Positions 17,871 to 25,981 of a stretch of 64,000 nucleotides of DNA are shown one piece after another (positions within the stretch are counted from its first letter, which is position 1; every line of letters starts with the position of its first letter). This stretch comes from JBMOGA01 sp049318625. Lineage in GTDB: Bacteria; Pseudomonadota; Alphaproteobacteria; Rhizobiales; Hyphomicrobiaceae. The DNA is taken from positions 1 through 64,000 of the forward strand of contig JBMOGA010000017.1 of assembly GCA_049318625.1 (NCBI GenBank). The letters run 5' to 3'. The notes beneath the pieces are model-generated. The model did no database searches and was not told where the DNA came from. It saw only the letters and a program-made list of their open reading frames with translations. Made by a program: the position numbers and the translations under genes.

Positions 17871-19102
17871 GGCTGATCCTCGACATCGCGGTGACGCACG
17901 TGAAGTCGCGCATCCGACAGACCCTCGTCGGCATGCTCGGCGTTGCCATGGGAGTCGGCTTCTCGGTGATGATGGCCGCGCTCATGGAAGGCTCTCAACG
18001 CGATTTCGCGAGCCAACTCGTCGACGCCATGCCGCACATCACCGTCAGCGACGAGCGCCGCAGTCCGCCCCGCCAGCCGGCCGAGGATGCCTATGCCGCC
18101 ATCGAGCTTTCCGGGCTGAAGACACCGGCGACGCGGCCCGGAATCCGCAATCCCTATGCGATCATCGCCTCGCTCGACAGCTGGCTGGACGGCGCCGTGG
18201 CACCCTCCGTCCAGTCCCGCGCGGTGATCCGCTATGCCGGCCGCGACACCGCCGCCAACGTCACCGGCATCGATCCCCGGCGCGAGCGCAACGTCTCCAA
18301 GCTCGCCACCCAGATCCGCGGCGGCACACTCGACTCGCTCTACAAATCGTCCAACGCGATCATCCTCGGCGACAAGCTCGCGGCCAAGATCGGCGCCCGC
18401 GTCGGCAACACGATCCTGCTCGCATCCGGCACCGGTCGGCTGGTGACCTGCACCGTCGTCGCCCTGGTCCACTCCGGCCTCAGCCAGTCGGACGAGACCC
18501 AGGCCTACACCCTGCTGAAGACCGCCCAGATCCTGGCCGGCGAGACGGCCCTCGTGAACACCATCCGCATCCGCGTGCACGAGATCCTCGAAGCCCGCGA
18601 TGTCGCGGCCCGCATCGAGGCCCAGACCGGCTACAAATCGGTGTCCTGGCAGGAGGCGAACGAGGATCTGCTGTCGGCGTTCCAGATCCGCAATTTCATC
18701 ATGTACACCGTGGTCGGCGCGATCATGCTGGTGGCCTCGTTCGGAACCTACAACATCATCTCGACCATCACCCACGAGAAGACGCGTGACATCGCGATCC
18801 TGAAGTCGCTCGGCTTCACCGAGCGGACCGTCCGCAGCATCTTCCTCGTCGAGGCCATCCTGATCGGTGCCGCCGGCACGTTTGTCGGCTGGTGCCTCGG
18901 CTATACGCTCTGCCTGCTGGTCGGAACGATCGAGTTCAAGAGCCCGTTCATGGACGCCACCCACCTGCCGCTCTACTACACGCCGGTCCACTATCTGATA
19001 TCGGCGGCAGTCTCGATGTCGGCGTCCTCGTTCGCCGGCTATCTGCCGGCCCGCAAGGCCGCACGCATGCACCCCGTCGAGATCATCCGTGGGGCCTCGT
19101 GA
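17867..19102 (+). CDS. FtsX-like ABC transporter permease (MacB/LolE/DevC type)
   Basis: The 411-residue permease has one N-terminal membrane helix, a large periplasmic domain (about 45-275) and three C-terminal helices in the FtsX domain, beginning near FIMYTVVGAIMLVASFGTYNII. KTRDIAILKSLGFTERTVR is the cytoplasmic coupling loop, and the end PARKAARMHPVEIIRG is typical. Such permeases move lipids, lipoproteins or drugs by a mechanotransmission cycle rather than import. Its start overlaps the adaptor stop, and its TGA overlaps the ATPase ATG, so the three are translationally coupled. Confidence 0.9.
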   Translation: MRLILDIAVTHVKSRIRQTLVGMLGVAMGVGFSVMMAALMEGSQRDFASQLVDAMPHITVSDERRSPPRQPAEDAYAAIELSGLKTPATRPGIRNPYAIIASLDSWLDGAVAPSVQSRAVIRYAGRDTAANVTGIDPRRERNVSKLATQIRGGTLDSLYKSSNAIILGDKLAAKIGARVGNTILLASGTGRLVTCTVVALVHSGLSQSDETQAYTLLKTAQILAGETALVNTIRIRVHEILEARDVAARIEAQTGYKSVSWQEANEDLLSAFQIRNFIMYTVVGAIMLVASFGTYNIISTITHEKTRDIAILKSLGFTERTVRSIFLVEAILIGAAGTFVGWCLGYTLCLLVGTIEFKSPFMDATHLPLYYTPVHYLISAAVSMSASSFAGYLPARKAARMHPVEIIRGAS

Positions 19103-19794
19103 TGGTCGCCCGCCCGGCCGGCCCGCCGCTGATCGAGTTGCGCCATGTCACCAAGACGATCGGCGACGGGGTCCCGACCACGCTGGTTCGCGATATCGAC
19201 GTGTCGATCGGCCAAGGTGAGTTCGTCGCCATCACCGGGCCGTCCGGGTCCGGAAAGAGTTCGCTGCTCTACCTGCTGGGCCTCCTCGACGTACCGAGCA
19301 GCGGTGAGGTTCTGATCGAGGGCCGCGAGACCACCAACCTCGACGAGAGCAGTCTTGCGGCGTTGCGGCTCGCCAAACTCGGCTTCGTGTTCCAGTTCCA
19401 TTTCCTGCTGCCCGAATTCACGGCGGCGCAGAACGTCATGCTGCCGATGCGCGCCCTTGGCCGGCTCGACGATACGGCGGCCAAGCGCCGGTCCAGCGAA
19501 CTGCTCGCCTCTCTCGGACTCGCAGCCCATGCCCACAAGCTGCCGGGCCAGCTTTCCGGCGGCCAGCGCCAGCGCGTCGCCATCGCCCGCGCGCTCGCCA
19601 ACGAACCGCTCGTGGTGCTCGCCGACGAGCCGACCGGCAATCTCGACACCGCATCGAGCGAGCAGGTGCTGAGCATCTTCCGCAAGCTCGTCGACGAGAC
19701 CGGCCGCGCCGTCGTCATGGTCACCCACGACCTCGCTCTGGCCGAACGCGCCGACCGCCGCATCCGCATCGTCGACGGCCGCGTCGTGGCTTAA
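19102..19794 (+). CDS. ABC transporter ATP-binding protein (LolD/MacB-like)
   Basis: The 230-residue ATPase powers the adjacent FtsX-type permease. Walker A GPSGSGKSS is near residue 45, the signature LSGGQRQRVAIARALA near 152, and Walker B VVLADEPTGNLD near 172, followed by the H-loop VTHD. The length is that of stand-alone LolD-like subunits. The ATG at 19102 overlaps the permease stop; a GTG at 19099 is an alternative. Its TAA stop is immediately followed by the relic of a short-chain dehydrogenase. Confidence 0.92.
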   Translation: MVARPAGPPLIELRHVTKTIGDGVPTTLVRDIDVSIGQGEFVAITGPSGSGKSSLLYLLGLLDVPSSGEVLIEGRETTNLDESSLAALRLAKLGFVFQFHFLLPEFTAAQNVMLPMRALGRLDDTAAKRRSSELLASLGLAAHAHKLPGQLSGGQRQRVAIARALANEPLVVLADEPTGNLDTASSEQVLSIFRKLVDETGRAVVMVTHDLALAERADRRIRIVDGRVVA

Positions 19795-19913
19795 TGGCCA
19801 CGGGGGAGTGGGCCGGCGGTCGCGCCATCACCGGCGTCAATCTGTCGGTCGACGCTGGCTTCCTGGCGGCCGTGCCGTGGATGGCCTACGGCGGGCTGCG
19901 CGGCCCGGCATGA
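19794..19913 (+). pseudogene. Relic C-terminal tail of a short-chain dehydrogenase (SDR)
   Basis: A 39-codon reading frame that starts inside the stop of the ABC gene contains GGRAITGVNLSVDAGFLA. This matches the very common C-terminal segment of SDR enzymes (ITGVxxxVDGG). The catalytic YxxxK and the nucleotide-binding fold are absent, so only the last part of a former gene remains. A deletion that joined the exporter operon to a lost SDR would explain it. Chance similarity of a short peptide cannot be excluded. Confidence 0.45.
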
Positions 19914-19994
19914 CGCGCATGGGCCACCCGATTGTCTCGCGCGGCGGGCGATGCTAACCGGGCGGTGAAACGGGGCAGCGGTGGAGGCGGCGGC

Positions 19995-21083
19995 GTGCCA
20001 GCGACGGCCAGGCTGACAGGCGAGTGGACTGGACCGCGCTTCCGGGCGCCGGATCAGGTCGTGCCGCAGGATTGGCCGAAGCTCGCCGCTCACCTCGCCA
20101 CGCACGGCCACGCCCTCGACCTTGCCGCCCCGCCCCGCCAGTTCGCCGGCGGGTTCGGCAACCTCAACTACCTGCTGACCATCGACGGCGCACCTTGGGT
20201 GCTGCGCCGTCCGCCGCTCGGCCCGATCCCGCCCGGCGCCAACGACATGGCCCGCGAGCACCTCGTGCTGACGAAGCTGTCGCCACGCCTGGCCCTGGTG
20301 CCGAAGCCGCTGCATTTCTCGGCCGACATCTCCGTGCTCGGCGCGCCGTTCCTGATCATGGAATACCGCCCCGGCCTCGTCATCGGCGGCGACCTGCCGG
20401 ACGGGCTCGATTCTCGTGCTGTCGGCCCCAGCCTCTCCGAGCAGCTCGTCCGCTTCCTCGCCGACCTTCACGCCATCGCTCCGGCGAGCGTCGGCCTCGA
20501 CACCTTCGCCAAGCCCGACGGCTTTCTCGAGCGCGCGGTCGCCGGCTGGGCCAAGCGCGCGACTATCGCGCTCGACGGCGCCGCGCCGACGGCATTGGGC
20601 GAGATCGTCGGATGGCTGCGCGACCGTCCGCCACCCACAGGCGATGTCACGCTGCTGCACAACGATTTCAAGCTCGACAATCTGGTGCTCGACCCCGCAA
20701 CACTCGCCCCCGTCGCGGTGCTCGACTGGGACATGGGCTCGCGCGGCGACCCGCTGTTCGACGTCGGAACGACGCTGAGCTACTGGACCGAGGCGGGCGA
20801 TCCGGCGTGCATGCACCGCATCCACCAGATGCCGACCGCCCTGCCAGGGTTCTGGACGCGCGCCGAGGCCCTCGCGCACTACGCGCGGCTGACCGGCCGC
20901 GACGTCACCCAGTTCAAGTTCTACCGCGTCCTGACCCTGTTCAAGCTCGCCGTGGTATTCCTGCAGATCGACGCCCGCAAGCGCACCGGTGGCCCGGTCG
21001 ACGCGCGCCTCGCCGGCCTCGCCGGTGTCGGTGAGGAACTCCTCGACTTTACCGTCGACGCGATCCGCCGGCAGGACCCCTGA
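19995..21083 (+). CDS. Phosphotransferase of the APH family (ACAD10/11-like kinase)
   Basis: The 362-residue protein has the APH fold. An N-lobe with FAGGFGNLNYLLTIDGAPWVLRR near residue 46-68 (the RR positions replacing the usual nucleotide lysine area) is followed by the catalytic loop LLHNDFKLDNLVL near 222-234 and the metal-binding LDWDMGSRGDP near 244-254. Proteins of this kind act with acyl-CoA dehydrogenases and acyl-CoA synthetases and phosphorylate hydroxyacyl groups in fatty-acid-like catabolism. The GTG at 19995 is preferred because GGAGG lies seven bases upstream. It leads a four-gene operon. Confidence 0.85.
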   Translation: MPATARLTGEWTGPRFRAPDQVVPQDWPKLAAHLATHGHALDLAAPPRQFAGGFGNLNYLLTIDGAPWVLRRPPLGPIPPGANDMAREHLVLTKLSPRLALVPKPLHFSADISVLGAPFLIMEYRPGLVIGGDLPDGLDSRAVGPSLSEQLVRFLADLHAIAPASVGLDTFAKPDGFLERAVAGWAKRATIALDGAAPTALGEIVGWLRDRPPPTGDVTLLHNDFKLDNLVLDPATLAPVAVLDWDMGSRGDPLFDVGTTLSYWTEAGDPACMHRIHQMPTALPGFWTRAEALAHYARLTGRDVTQFKFYRVLTLFKLAVVFLQIDARKRTGGPVDARLAGLAGVGEELLDFTVDAIRRQDP

Positions 21084-21101
21084 GACCATCGAGGACGCCC
21101 G

Positions 21102-22727
21102 ATGAAAGTGCCGTTCACGACCTACGAGGAGACCTACGGCAAGTTCCGCTGGGAGCTGCCGGCCACCTTCAACTACGGCCGCGACGTGGTCGACGACTGG
21201 GCCGCCCGCACACCCGACCGCGACTGCCTGATCTGGCAGGACGATGCCGGCCGCGAGCGCCGCTTCACCTGGGCCGAGATGCGCGCGCTCACCAACCGGT
21301 TCGCCAACGCCCTGACGCGCGCCGGTATCGGCAAGGGTGACCGCGTCATCGTCATGCTGCCGCGCATCCCGTCCTGGCAGATCGCGCTGGTCGGCTGCAC
21401 CAAGGTCGGCGCCATCCCGATCCCCTGCATCGAGATGCTGACCGAGAAGGACGTCGCCTACCGCGTCCGCCATGCCGGCGCCGTCGGCGTCGTCACCACA
21501 ACCGAGTCCGCCGTCAAATTCACGGACCCCGGTCGCCTTAAGCTCCGCCTCGCCGTCGGCGGCGCACCGGGCTGGACCGACTTCGCCGCGGCACTCGACG
21601 CCGAGCCCGACACCTTCACCTGTCCCGACATCGCCATCGAGGACCCGGCGATCATCTATTACACGTCCGGCTCGACCGGCCTGCCCAAGGGTGTCACCCA
21701 CGCCGCCCGCGGCCTCTACACGTGGCGGGTCTCCGGGTGGTACTGGCAGGACTTCCGCCCCGAGGATCTCGTCTGGTGCACGGCCGATACCGGCTGGAGC
21801 AAGGCCGGCACCACCATCCTGTTCGCGCCGTGGAGCTGCGGTGCGACGGTGTTCTTCTACAATGGCCGGTTCGACCCCAAGGAGCGCCTGCGCCTCATCG
21901 AGAAGCTCGGCGTCACGCTGTTCTGTGCCGCCGCCACGGAGTTCCGGCATCTGATCAACGCCGATTTCACCACCGTCGACCTGTCGAAGCTGCGGCTCGC
22001 GGTATCGTCCGGCGAGATGGTCAATCCCGAGGTTGTCCGCCGCTGGGAGGAGGTCACCGGCCGCAAGCTGGTCGAGGCCTACGGCCAGACCGAGACGCTG
22101 ATGACCATCGCCAACAACGAGCGCGCGCCGCGCAAGGTCGGCTCCATGGGCCGGCCACTGCCCGGCACAGCCATCGCCATCCTCGACGACGACAACGCGC
22201 CGGTGCCGCCGGGCGAGGTCGGCCAGCTGGCAATCCGGCTTCCGAACCCGCAGGTCATGCTCGGCTACTGGGACGAGCCCGCGCGCACCGCGGCGACCCG
22301 CGCCACCCATGACGGCGTCACCTATTTCCTGACCGGCGACCGCGCCGCCTGCGATGCCGACGGCTTCGTCACCTACGAGGGCCGCACCGACGACATCATC
22401 TCTTCCGCCGGCTACCGCATCGGCCCGCTCGAAGTCGAGAACGCATTGGTCGAGCACCCGGCCGTACTCGAGTCTGCCGCCGTCCCGGCCCCCAATCCCG
22501 AGCGCGGCGAGATCGTCAAGGCATACGTCGTCCTGCGGCCGGGCTTCATACCGTCACCTGAGCTTGTCAAAGACCTGCAGGATCACGTGAAGCGCATCAC
22601 GGCACCCTACAAGTATCCCAGGGCGATCGAGTTCATTGCCGAATTGCCGAAGACAGCCAGCGGCAAGATCCTGCGCCGGGTCTTGAAGGCCCAGTCGGTC
22701 GACACCGCCACCAACTCCAGCCGCTGA
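21102..22727 (+). CDS. Medium-chain acyl-CoA / aryl-CoA synthetase (AMP-forming)
   Basis: The enzyme activates a carboxylic acid to its CoA thioester through an acyl-adenylate. The 541 residues contain the AMP-binding P-loop YYTSGSTGLPKGVTH near 186-200, VEAYGQTETLM near 324, the hinge TGDRAACDADGFVTYEGRTDD near 413-433 and the C-terminal catalytic lysine in TASGKILRR near 523. The sequence follows the medium-chain (ACSM/benzoate-CoA ligase) branch rather than acetyl-CoA synthetase. It lies 18 bases after the phosphotransferase and nine bases before the nitroreductase, so these genes likely degrade one organic acid together. The substrate is not known. Confidence 0.9.
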   Translation: MKVPFTTYEETYGKFRWELPATFNYGRDVVDDWAARTPDRDCLIWQDDAGRERRFTWAEMRALTNRFANALTRAGIGKGDRVIVMLPRIPSWQIALVGCTKVGAIPIPCIEMLTEKDVAYRVRHAGAVGVVTTTESAVKFTDPGRLKLRLAVGGAPGWTDFAAALDAEPDTFTCPDIAIEDPAIIYYTSGSTGLPKGVTHAARGLYTWRVSGWYWQDFRPEDLVWCTADTGWSKAGTTILFAPWSCGATVFFYNGRFDPKERLRLIEKLGVTLFCAAATEFRHLINADFTTVDLSKLRLAVSSGEMVNPEVVRRWEEVTGRKLVEAYGQTETLMTIANNERAPRKVGSMGRPLPGTAIAILDDDNAPVPPGEVGQLAIRLPNPQVMLGYWDEPARTAATRATHDGVTYFLTGDRAACDADGFVTYEGRTDDIISSAGYRIGPLEVENALVEHPAVLESAAVPAPNPERGEIVKAYVVLRPGFIPSPELVKDLQDHVKRITAPYKYPRAIEFIAELPKTASGKILRRVLKAQSVDTATNSSR

Positions 22728-22735
22728 GATCCACG

Positions 22736-23470
22736 ATGAGCGACAGACCCGACGTTGATGCCCTCACCGCACCGATGCCCGCCGACCGGCGCGCCGTCGG
22801 CGAGGCCATCGCCACCCGCCACAGCGTGCGCGGCTTCCTGCCGACCCCGGTTCCGCGCGAAACCGTCGCCGCCATCCTGGCGCTGGCGGCCCGCGCGCCG
22901 TCCGGCTCCAACGTCCAGCCCTGGAAGGTCTTCGTCTGCAACGGCGCCGTGCGCCAGACCATCGTCAGTGCCACGCTGAAGGCCCAGGCCGAGGAGCCGG
23001 ATCAGCACACATCCGCCTACGACTACTACCTGCAAACCTGGCGCGAGCCCTACCTCGCCCGCCGCCGCACCACCGGCTGGGGTCTCTATGGAACGCTCGG
23101 CCTCGAGAAGAGCAACAAGGCCGGGATCCAACGCCAAGTCGCCCGCAACTTCGAGTTTTTCGGCGCCCCCGTCGGCCTGTTCTTCACCCTCGAGCACGAC
23201 ATGCAGAAGGGCGCCTGGCTCGACTGCGGCATGTTCATCCAGACCATCATGATCGCGGCGCGCGGCTTCGGCCTCGACACCTGCGCCCAGCAGGCCTGGG
23301 CCAGCTTCCATCGCGTCGTCAAACCGATCCTCGCCATTCCGGACCACGAGATCCTGGTCTGTGGCATGGCGCTCGGCCACAGCGACCCCGAGGCCCCGGC
23401 CAACCGCTTCTGGACCGGACGCGAGCCGGTCGACACCTTCACGAGCTTCCAGGGGTTCGACGGCCCATGA
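22736..23470 (+). CDS. FMN-dependent nitroreductase-family oxidoreductase
   Basis: The 244-residue protein has the nitroreductase fold: RHSVRGFLPTPVPRE near residue 28-42 binds FMN phosphate, APSGSNVQPWKVFV near 59-72 is the second FMN loop, and GLDTCAQQAW and GMALGH lie in the C-terminal half. It likely uses NAD(P)H to reduce a flavin-accessible group such as a nitro group or an enone. Within the acyl-CoA synthetase operon it more probably acts on a pathway intermediate than in nitroaromatic reduction. Its stop overlaps the SDR start by four bases (ATGA). Confidence 0.88.
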   Translation: MSDRPDVDALTAPMPADRRAVGEAIATRHSVRGFLPTPVPRETVAAILALAARAPSGSNVQPWKVFVCNGAVRQTIVSATLKAQAEEPDQHTSAYDYYLQTWREPYLARRRTTGWGLYGTLGLEKSNKAGIQRQVARNFEFFGAPVGLFFTLEHDMQKGAWLDCGMFIQTIMIAARGFGLDTCAQQAWASFHRVVKPILAIPDHEILVCGMALGHSDPEAPANRFWTGREPVDTFTSFQGFDGP

Positions 23471-24249
23471 CCACGATTGCCGACACGTTGGCGAAGGGCC
23501 TCGATGGCCGCGTCGCCCTGGTCACCGGCGCATCGAGCGGCCTCGGCTGCCATTTCGCCCGCGTGCTCGCCCGCCACGGCGCCAAGGTCGTCATCGCCGC
23601 ACGCCGGCTCGACCGCCTCGTCGACCACGAGCAGGAGATCGGCGCGGCCGGAGGGACGGCGGCGGCCGTGGTCATGGACGTCACCGACACGGCCTCCGTC
23701 GCCGCCGCCTTCGACGCCGCCGAACAGCGCTTCGGCCCGGTCGACATCCTGGTCAACAACGCAGGCGTGCCGTCCTACGGCTGGTTCACCGACATCACCG
23801 ACGAGCATTGGCGCCAGGTGATGGACGTCAATCTGGACGGCGTGTTCCGTGTCTCGCGGGAAGGCGCGCGGCGCATGAAGGCCGCCGGCAACGGCGGCGC
23901 CATCGTCATGATCGCCTCGATCCTCGGCCTCGGCGTACTGAAGACGCTGACCCCCTACGCGGTCACCAAGGCCGGCGTGATCCAGATGACCAAGGCGATG
24001 GCGCTCGAACTGGCGCGCGACCGCATCCGCGTCAACGCGATGGCCCCCGGCTATTTCTCGACCGAGCTCAATGGCGACTACCTCGAGAGCGAGGCCGGCA
24101 AACGGCTGCGCGCCCGCGTGCCCGCGCAGCGGTTCGGCACCCTCGACGAACTCGACGGCCCCTTGCTACTGCTGTGCTCCGACGCCGGATCGTTTATGAC
24201 CGGCAGTGTACTGACGGTCGACGGCGGTCATGCGATGGCGATGGGGTAG
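23467..24249 (+). CDS. Short-chain dehydrogenase/reductase (SDR)
   Basis: This 260-residue classical SDR has the nucleotide motif TGASSGLG near 20-27, NNAG near residue 98, the catalytic serine in MIASILGLG, YxxxK as YAVTK near 162-166, and a C-terminal LTVDGGHAMAMG. It oxidises or reduces a hydroxy/keto group with NAD(P). It is the last gene of the phosphotransferase-synthetase-nitroreductase-SDR operon and is followed at once by a hairpin terminator. In such operons the SDR typically acts on a 3-hydroxyacyl intermediate; this is an inference. Confidence 0.9.
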   Translation: MTTIADTLAKGLDGRVALVTGASSGLGCHFARVLARHGAKVVIAARRLDRLVDHEQEIGAAGGTAAAVVMDVTDTASVAAAFDAAEQRFGPVDILVNNAGVPSYGWFTDITDEHWRQVMDVNLDGVFRVSREGARRMKAAGNGGAIVMIASILGLGVLKTLTPYAVTKAGVIQMTKAMALELARDRIRVNAMAPGYFSTELNGDYLESEAGKRLRARVPAQRFGTLDELDGPLLLLCSDAGSFMTGSVLTVDGGHAMAMG

Positions 24250-24272
24250 GCCCGCCCTACCCCGCCACTTTT
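24243..24272 (+). terminator. Rho-independent terminator of the acyl-CoA synthetase operon
   Basis: GGGGTAGG (24243-24250) pairs with CCTACCCC (24256-24263) over a five-base loop, and a short T-run (TTTT at 24269-24272) follows. The stem includes the SDR stop codon. It lies between two convergent genes. Confidence 0.6.
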
Positions 24273-24657
24273 AGACGAGTTGCAGGAAGATCAGCACCAT
24301 CCCGGCGACCGAGACGACGTAGATCACTGACCGCAGGTACGGAACACCGAAGAGGTAGGCAATCGCGAAACCGACACGGGCGAAGAAGAACAGCTGCGCG
24401 CCGAGGACCGTCATGGCATTCGAGATGCCGGCCACCTTGGCTGTCAGCACCAGGATCGCGAAGATCCCGATGTTCTCCACCATGTTGCGATGCGCACGAA
24501 TGCAGCGCCCTCCCCAGCCAGTGATCTCGGGCATGCCCTCGCGGTTGCCGGCAAGCGTCGCAGCCCCGACCTGCCCGCTCGCACCGACCATCGACAGCAT
24601 CGACAGGGCGAGCGTCAACGCCGCCGACCAGATCAGATAGTAAAGCTCCACCGTCAT
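24271..24657 (-). CDS. MAPEG-family inner-membrane protein
   Basis: The 128-residue protein has four hydrophobic segments and the MAPEG pattern, including a conserved RAHRNMVENIGIFAILVL stretch near residue 54-71 (glutathione-binding arginine and asparagine in eukaryotic relatives) and FARVGFAIAYLFGVPYLRS near 91-109. Bacterial members are of unknown or glutathione-linked function in the membrane. It converges with the SDR operon and has its own short unit; the gap of 126 bases upstream shows nothing striking. Confidence 0.85.
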   Translation of the reverse strand: MTVELYYLIWSAALTLALSMLSMVGASGQVGAATLAGNREGMPEITGWGGRCIRAHRNMVENIGIFAILVLTAKVAGISNAMTVLGAQLFFFARVGFAIAYLFGVPYLRSVIYVVSVAGMVLIFLQLV

Positions 24658-24783
24658 GTCCCGGACCCCATCGTTGACCGATGAGGTCGTTTAGACGTCC
24701 AGGGACGATGCGTCCACGCTCCATTTGGCCCCGCCGCCCCACTGCGACACACGGCCCCGCGCGGCGGGCGGACGGCGCCCGCC

Positions 24784-25905
24784 TCACTTCATCAGGGTCT
24801 GGATCTGCTGCGGCGTCAGATAGCCGGTGTCACTGGCCCCGGTCGCCTTCTGGTAGTCCTTGATGGCCTGACGGGTCAGATCGCCGAATACCGAGTCCAT
24901 CGGCCCGCGGTAGTGATTGAGCGCCCGCAGCTTCTGCTGGATCTCGCGCCGCTTGGCGGTGTTGAGCATCCCTTCCATCATCTGCAGGGCGGTCACGTCG
25001 TCGCTCGCGCCGCCCCTGCCGTCCGCCAGCGCCGACGGCACCACGCCCGCCGCAGGCGCGGCCGCTGCGGCCGGTGACGCCGCGGCCGGCACGGCTGCCG
25101 GAGCAGCGATGCGCGCCAGATCGAGTTCCGGCACCTCGCCGATGATCTTGCCGAGCCCGCCCGCCGCGCCCGCATTGGCCAACACCGGCAGCGTCATGCG
25201 CCCACCGCGAACCTTGTCCATGAGATCGAGCAACGCCTGCTGCGAAACTTTGTCGATCTGCGAGGCCGGCACCTTCTCCGAGGTCGAGAACACGATGGTG
25301 ACGTGCTTCTCCGGCGTCTCGGTGTAGACCGGCCGCATCGACACGCCGGCCATGCCACCCGGCAGATTGGGGGCCGACATCATGTAGAAGATCACCGCCC
25401 GTTTCGCCTTGCCGGCGATCTGCGCCACCGTGCCGATGGCGAGGCCACGCGAAAGGAAGTCGGTCTCGCGCGTGATGTCGGCGTTGACCGGCAGGTAGAA
25501 GGTCCGCCCGTTGGCGGTCGCCATATGTCCCGAGAACAGGACGATTGCGACCTCGGCCGCCTCGGCCTTGGCCGAGAAATCGCGCAGCGCGGCCCGCGCC
25601 ACCGAGTTGGACGGATTGGCGGCGACCGTCACGTCGAACCCCTGGCGCTTGAGGCCGTCGGCGAGTTCGTTAACCGTACTGACCGCCAACGGCGAAGCCG
25701 CCAGACCCGCGTACTGCTCCGCGGCGACGACCAGGGCGATGCGGCTCGGCCCCGCGGCCTCGACCGCCGATACCGTCCACGCCATCAGCGCCAGCCCGAG
25801 CAGCGCACCCACGCTAACCCAGCTGCGAGACTGTCGTCCCTGTACCCCACGGCACCCATGACGCCAGACGAACGGTGTTATAGATTGCATCAGGATTGCA
25901 ATCAT
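24784..25905 (-). CDS. Exported caspase-like protein lacking the catalytic cysteine, with C-terminal peptidoglycan-binding-like domain
   Basis: The 373-residue protein has an N-terminal hydrophobic segment (about 33-50), a caspase-type fold (about 52-235), an alanine/proline-rich linker (about 262-295) and a helical C-terminal domain (about 318-373). The C-terminal LRALNHYRGPMDSVFGDLTR is typical of PG_binding_1. In bacterial caspase homologues the dyad is GHG and DACR. Here the histidine is kept (SGHMAT, His127), but the DACR position reads MMSA (Ser177), so the nucleophile is lost and the protein is probably a non-catalytic sensor or scaffold. It is divergent from the sensor-kinase-cyclase genes. 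The start could also be the ATG at 25890, and the frame is open upstream. Confidence 0.75.
   Translation of the reverse strand: MIAILMQSITPFVWRHGCRGVQGRQSRSWVSVGALLGLALMAWTVSAVEAAGPSRIALVVAAEQYAGLAASPLAVSTVNELADGLKRQGFDVTVAANPSNSVARAALRDFSAKAEAAEVAIVLFSGHMATANGRTFYLPVNADITRETDFLSRGLAIGTVAQIAGKAKRAVIFYMMSAPNLPGGMAGVSMRPVYTETPEKHVTIVFSTSEKVPASQIDKVSQQALLDLMDKVRGGRMTLPVLANAGAAGGLGKIIGEVPELDLARIAAPAAVPAAASPAAAAAPAAGVVPSALADGRGGASDDVTALQMMEGMLNTAKRREIQQKLRALNHYRGPMDSVFGDLTRQAIKDYQKATGASDTGYLTPQQIQTLMK
25883..25903. promoter_or_regulatory. GATTGCA/TGCAATC dyad between the pseudo-caspase gene and the sensor gene
   Basis: GATTGCA (25883-25889) and TGCAATC (25897-25903) form a perfect seven-base inverted repeat with a seven-base spacer. 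It lies about 80 bases before the sensor ATG and covers the first codons of the pseudo-caspase gene as annotated, or its leader if translation begins downstream. A very similar dyad follows the sensor gene at 26852. Confidence 0.35.
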
Positions 25906-25981
25906 GGGTTCAACCTGTGATTTACACGCCGTTTTATCGAAGTCGGTCGAAACCAGATAAGACCAATCGGGCAGGACGTCC

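Noticed and set aside
19791..22457. 888-codon minus-strand frame across the phosphotransferase and synthetase genes
   Set aside because: It is a shadow of two plus-strand enzymes with intact active-site motifs.
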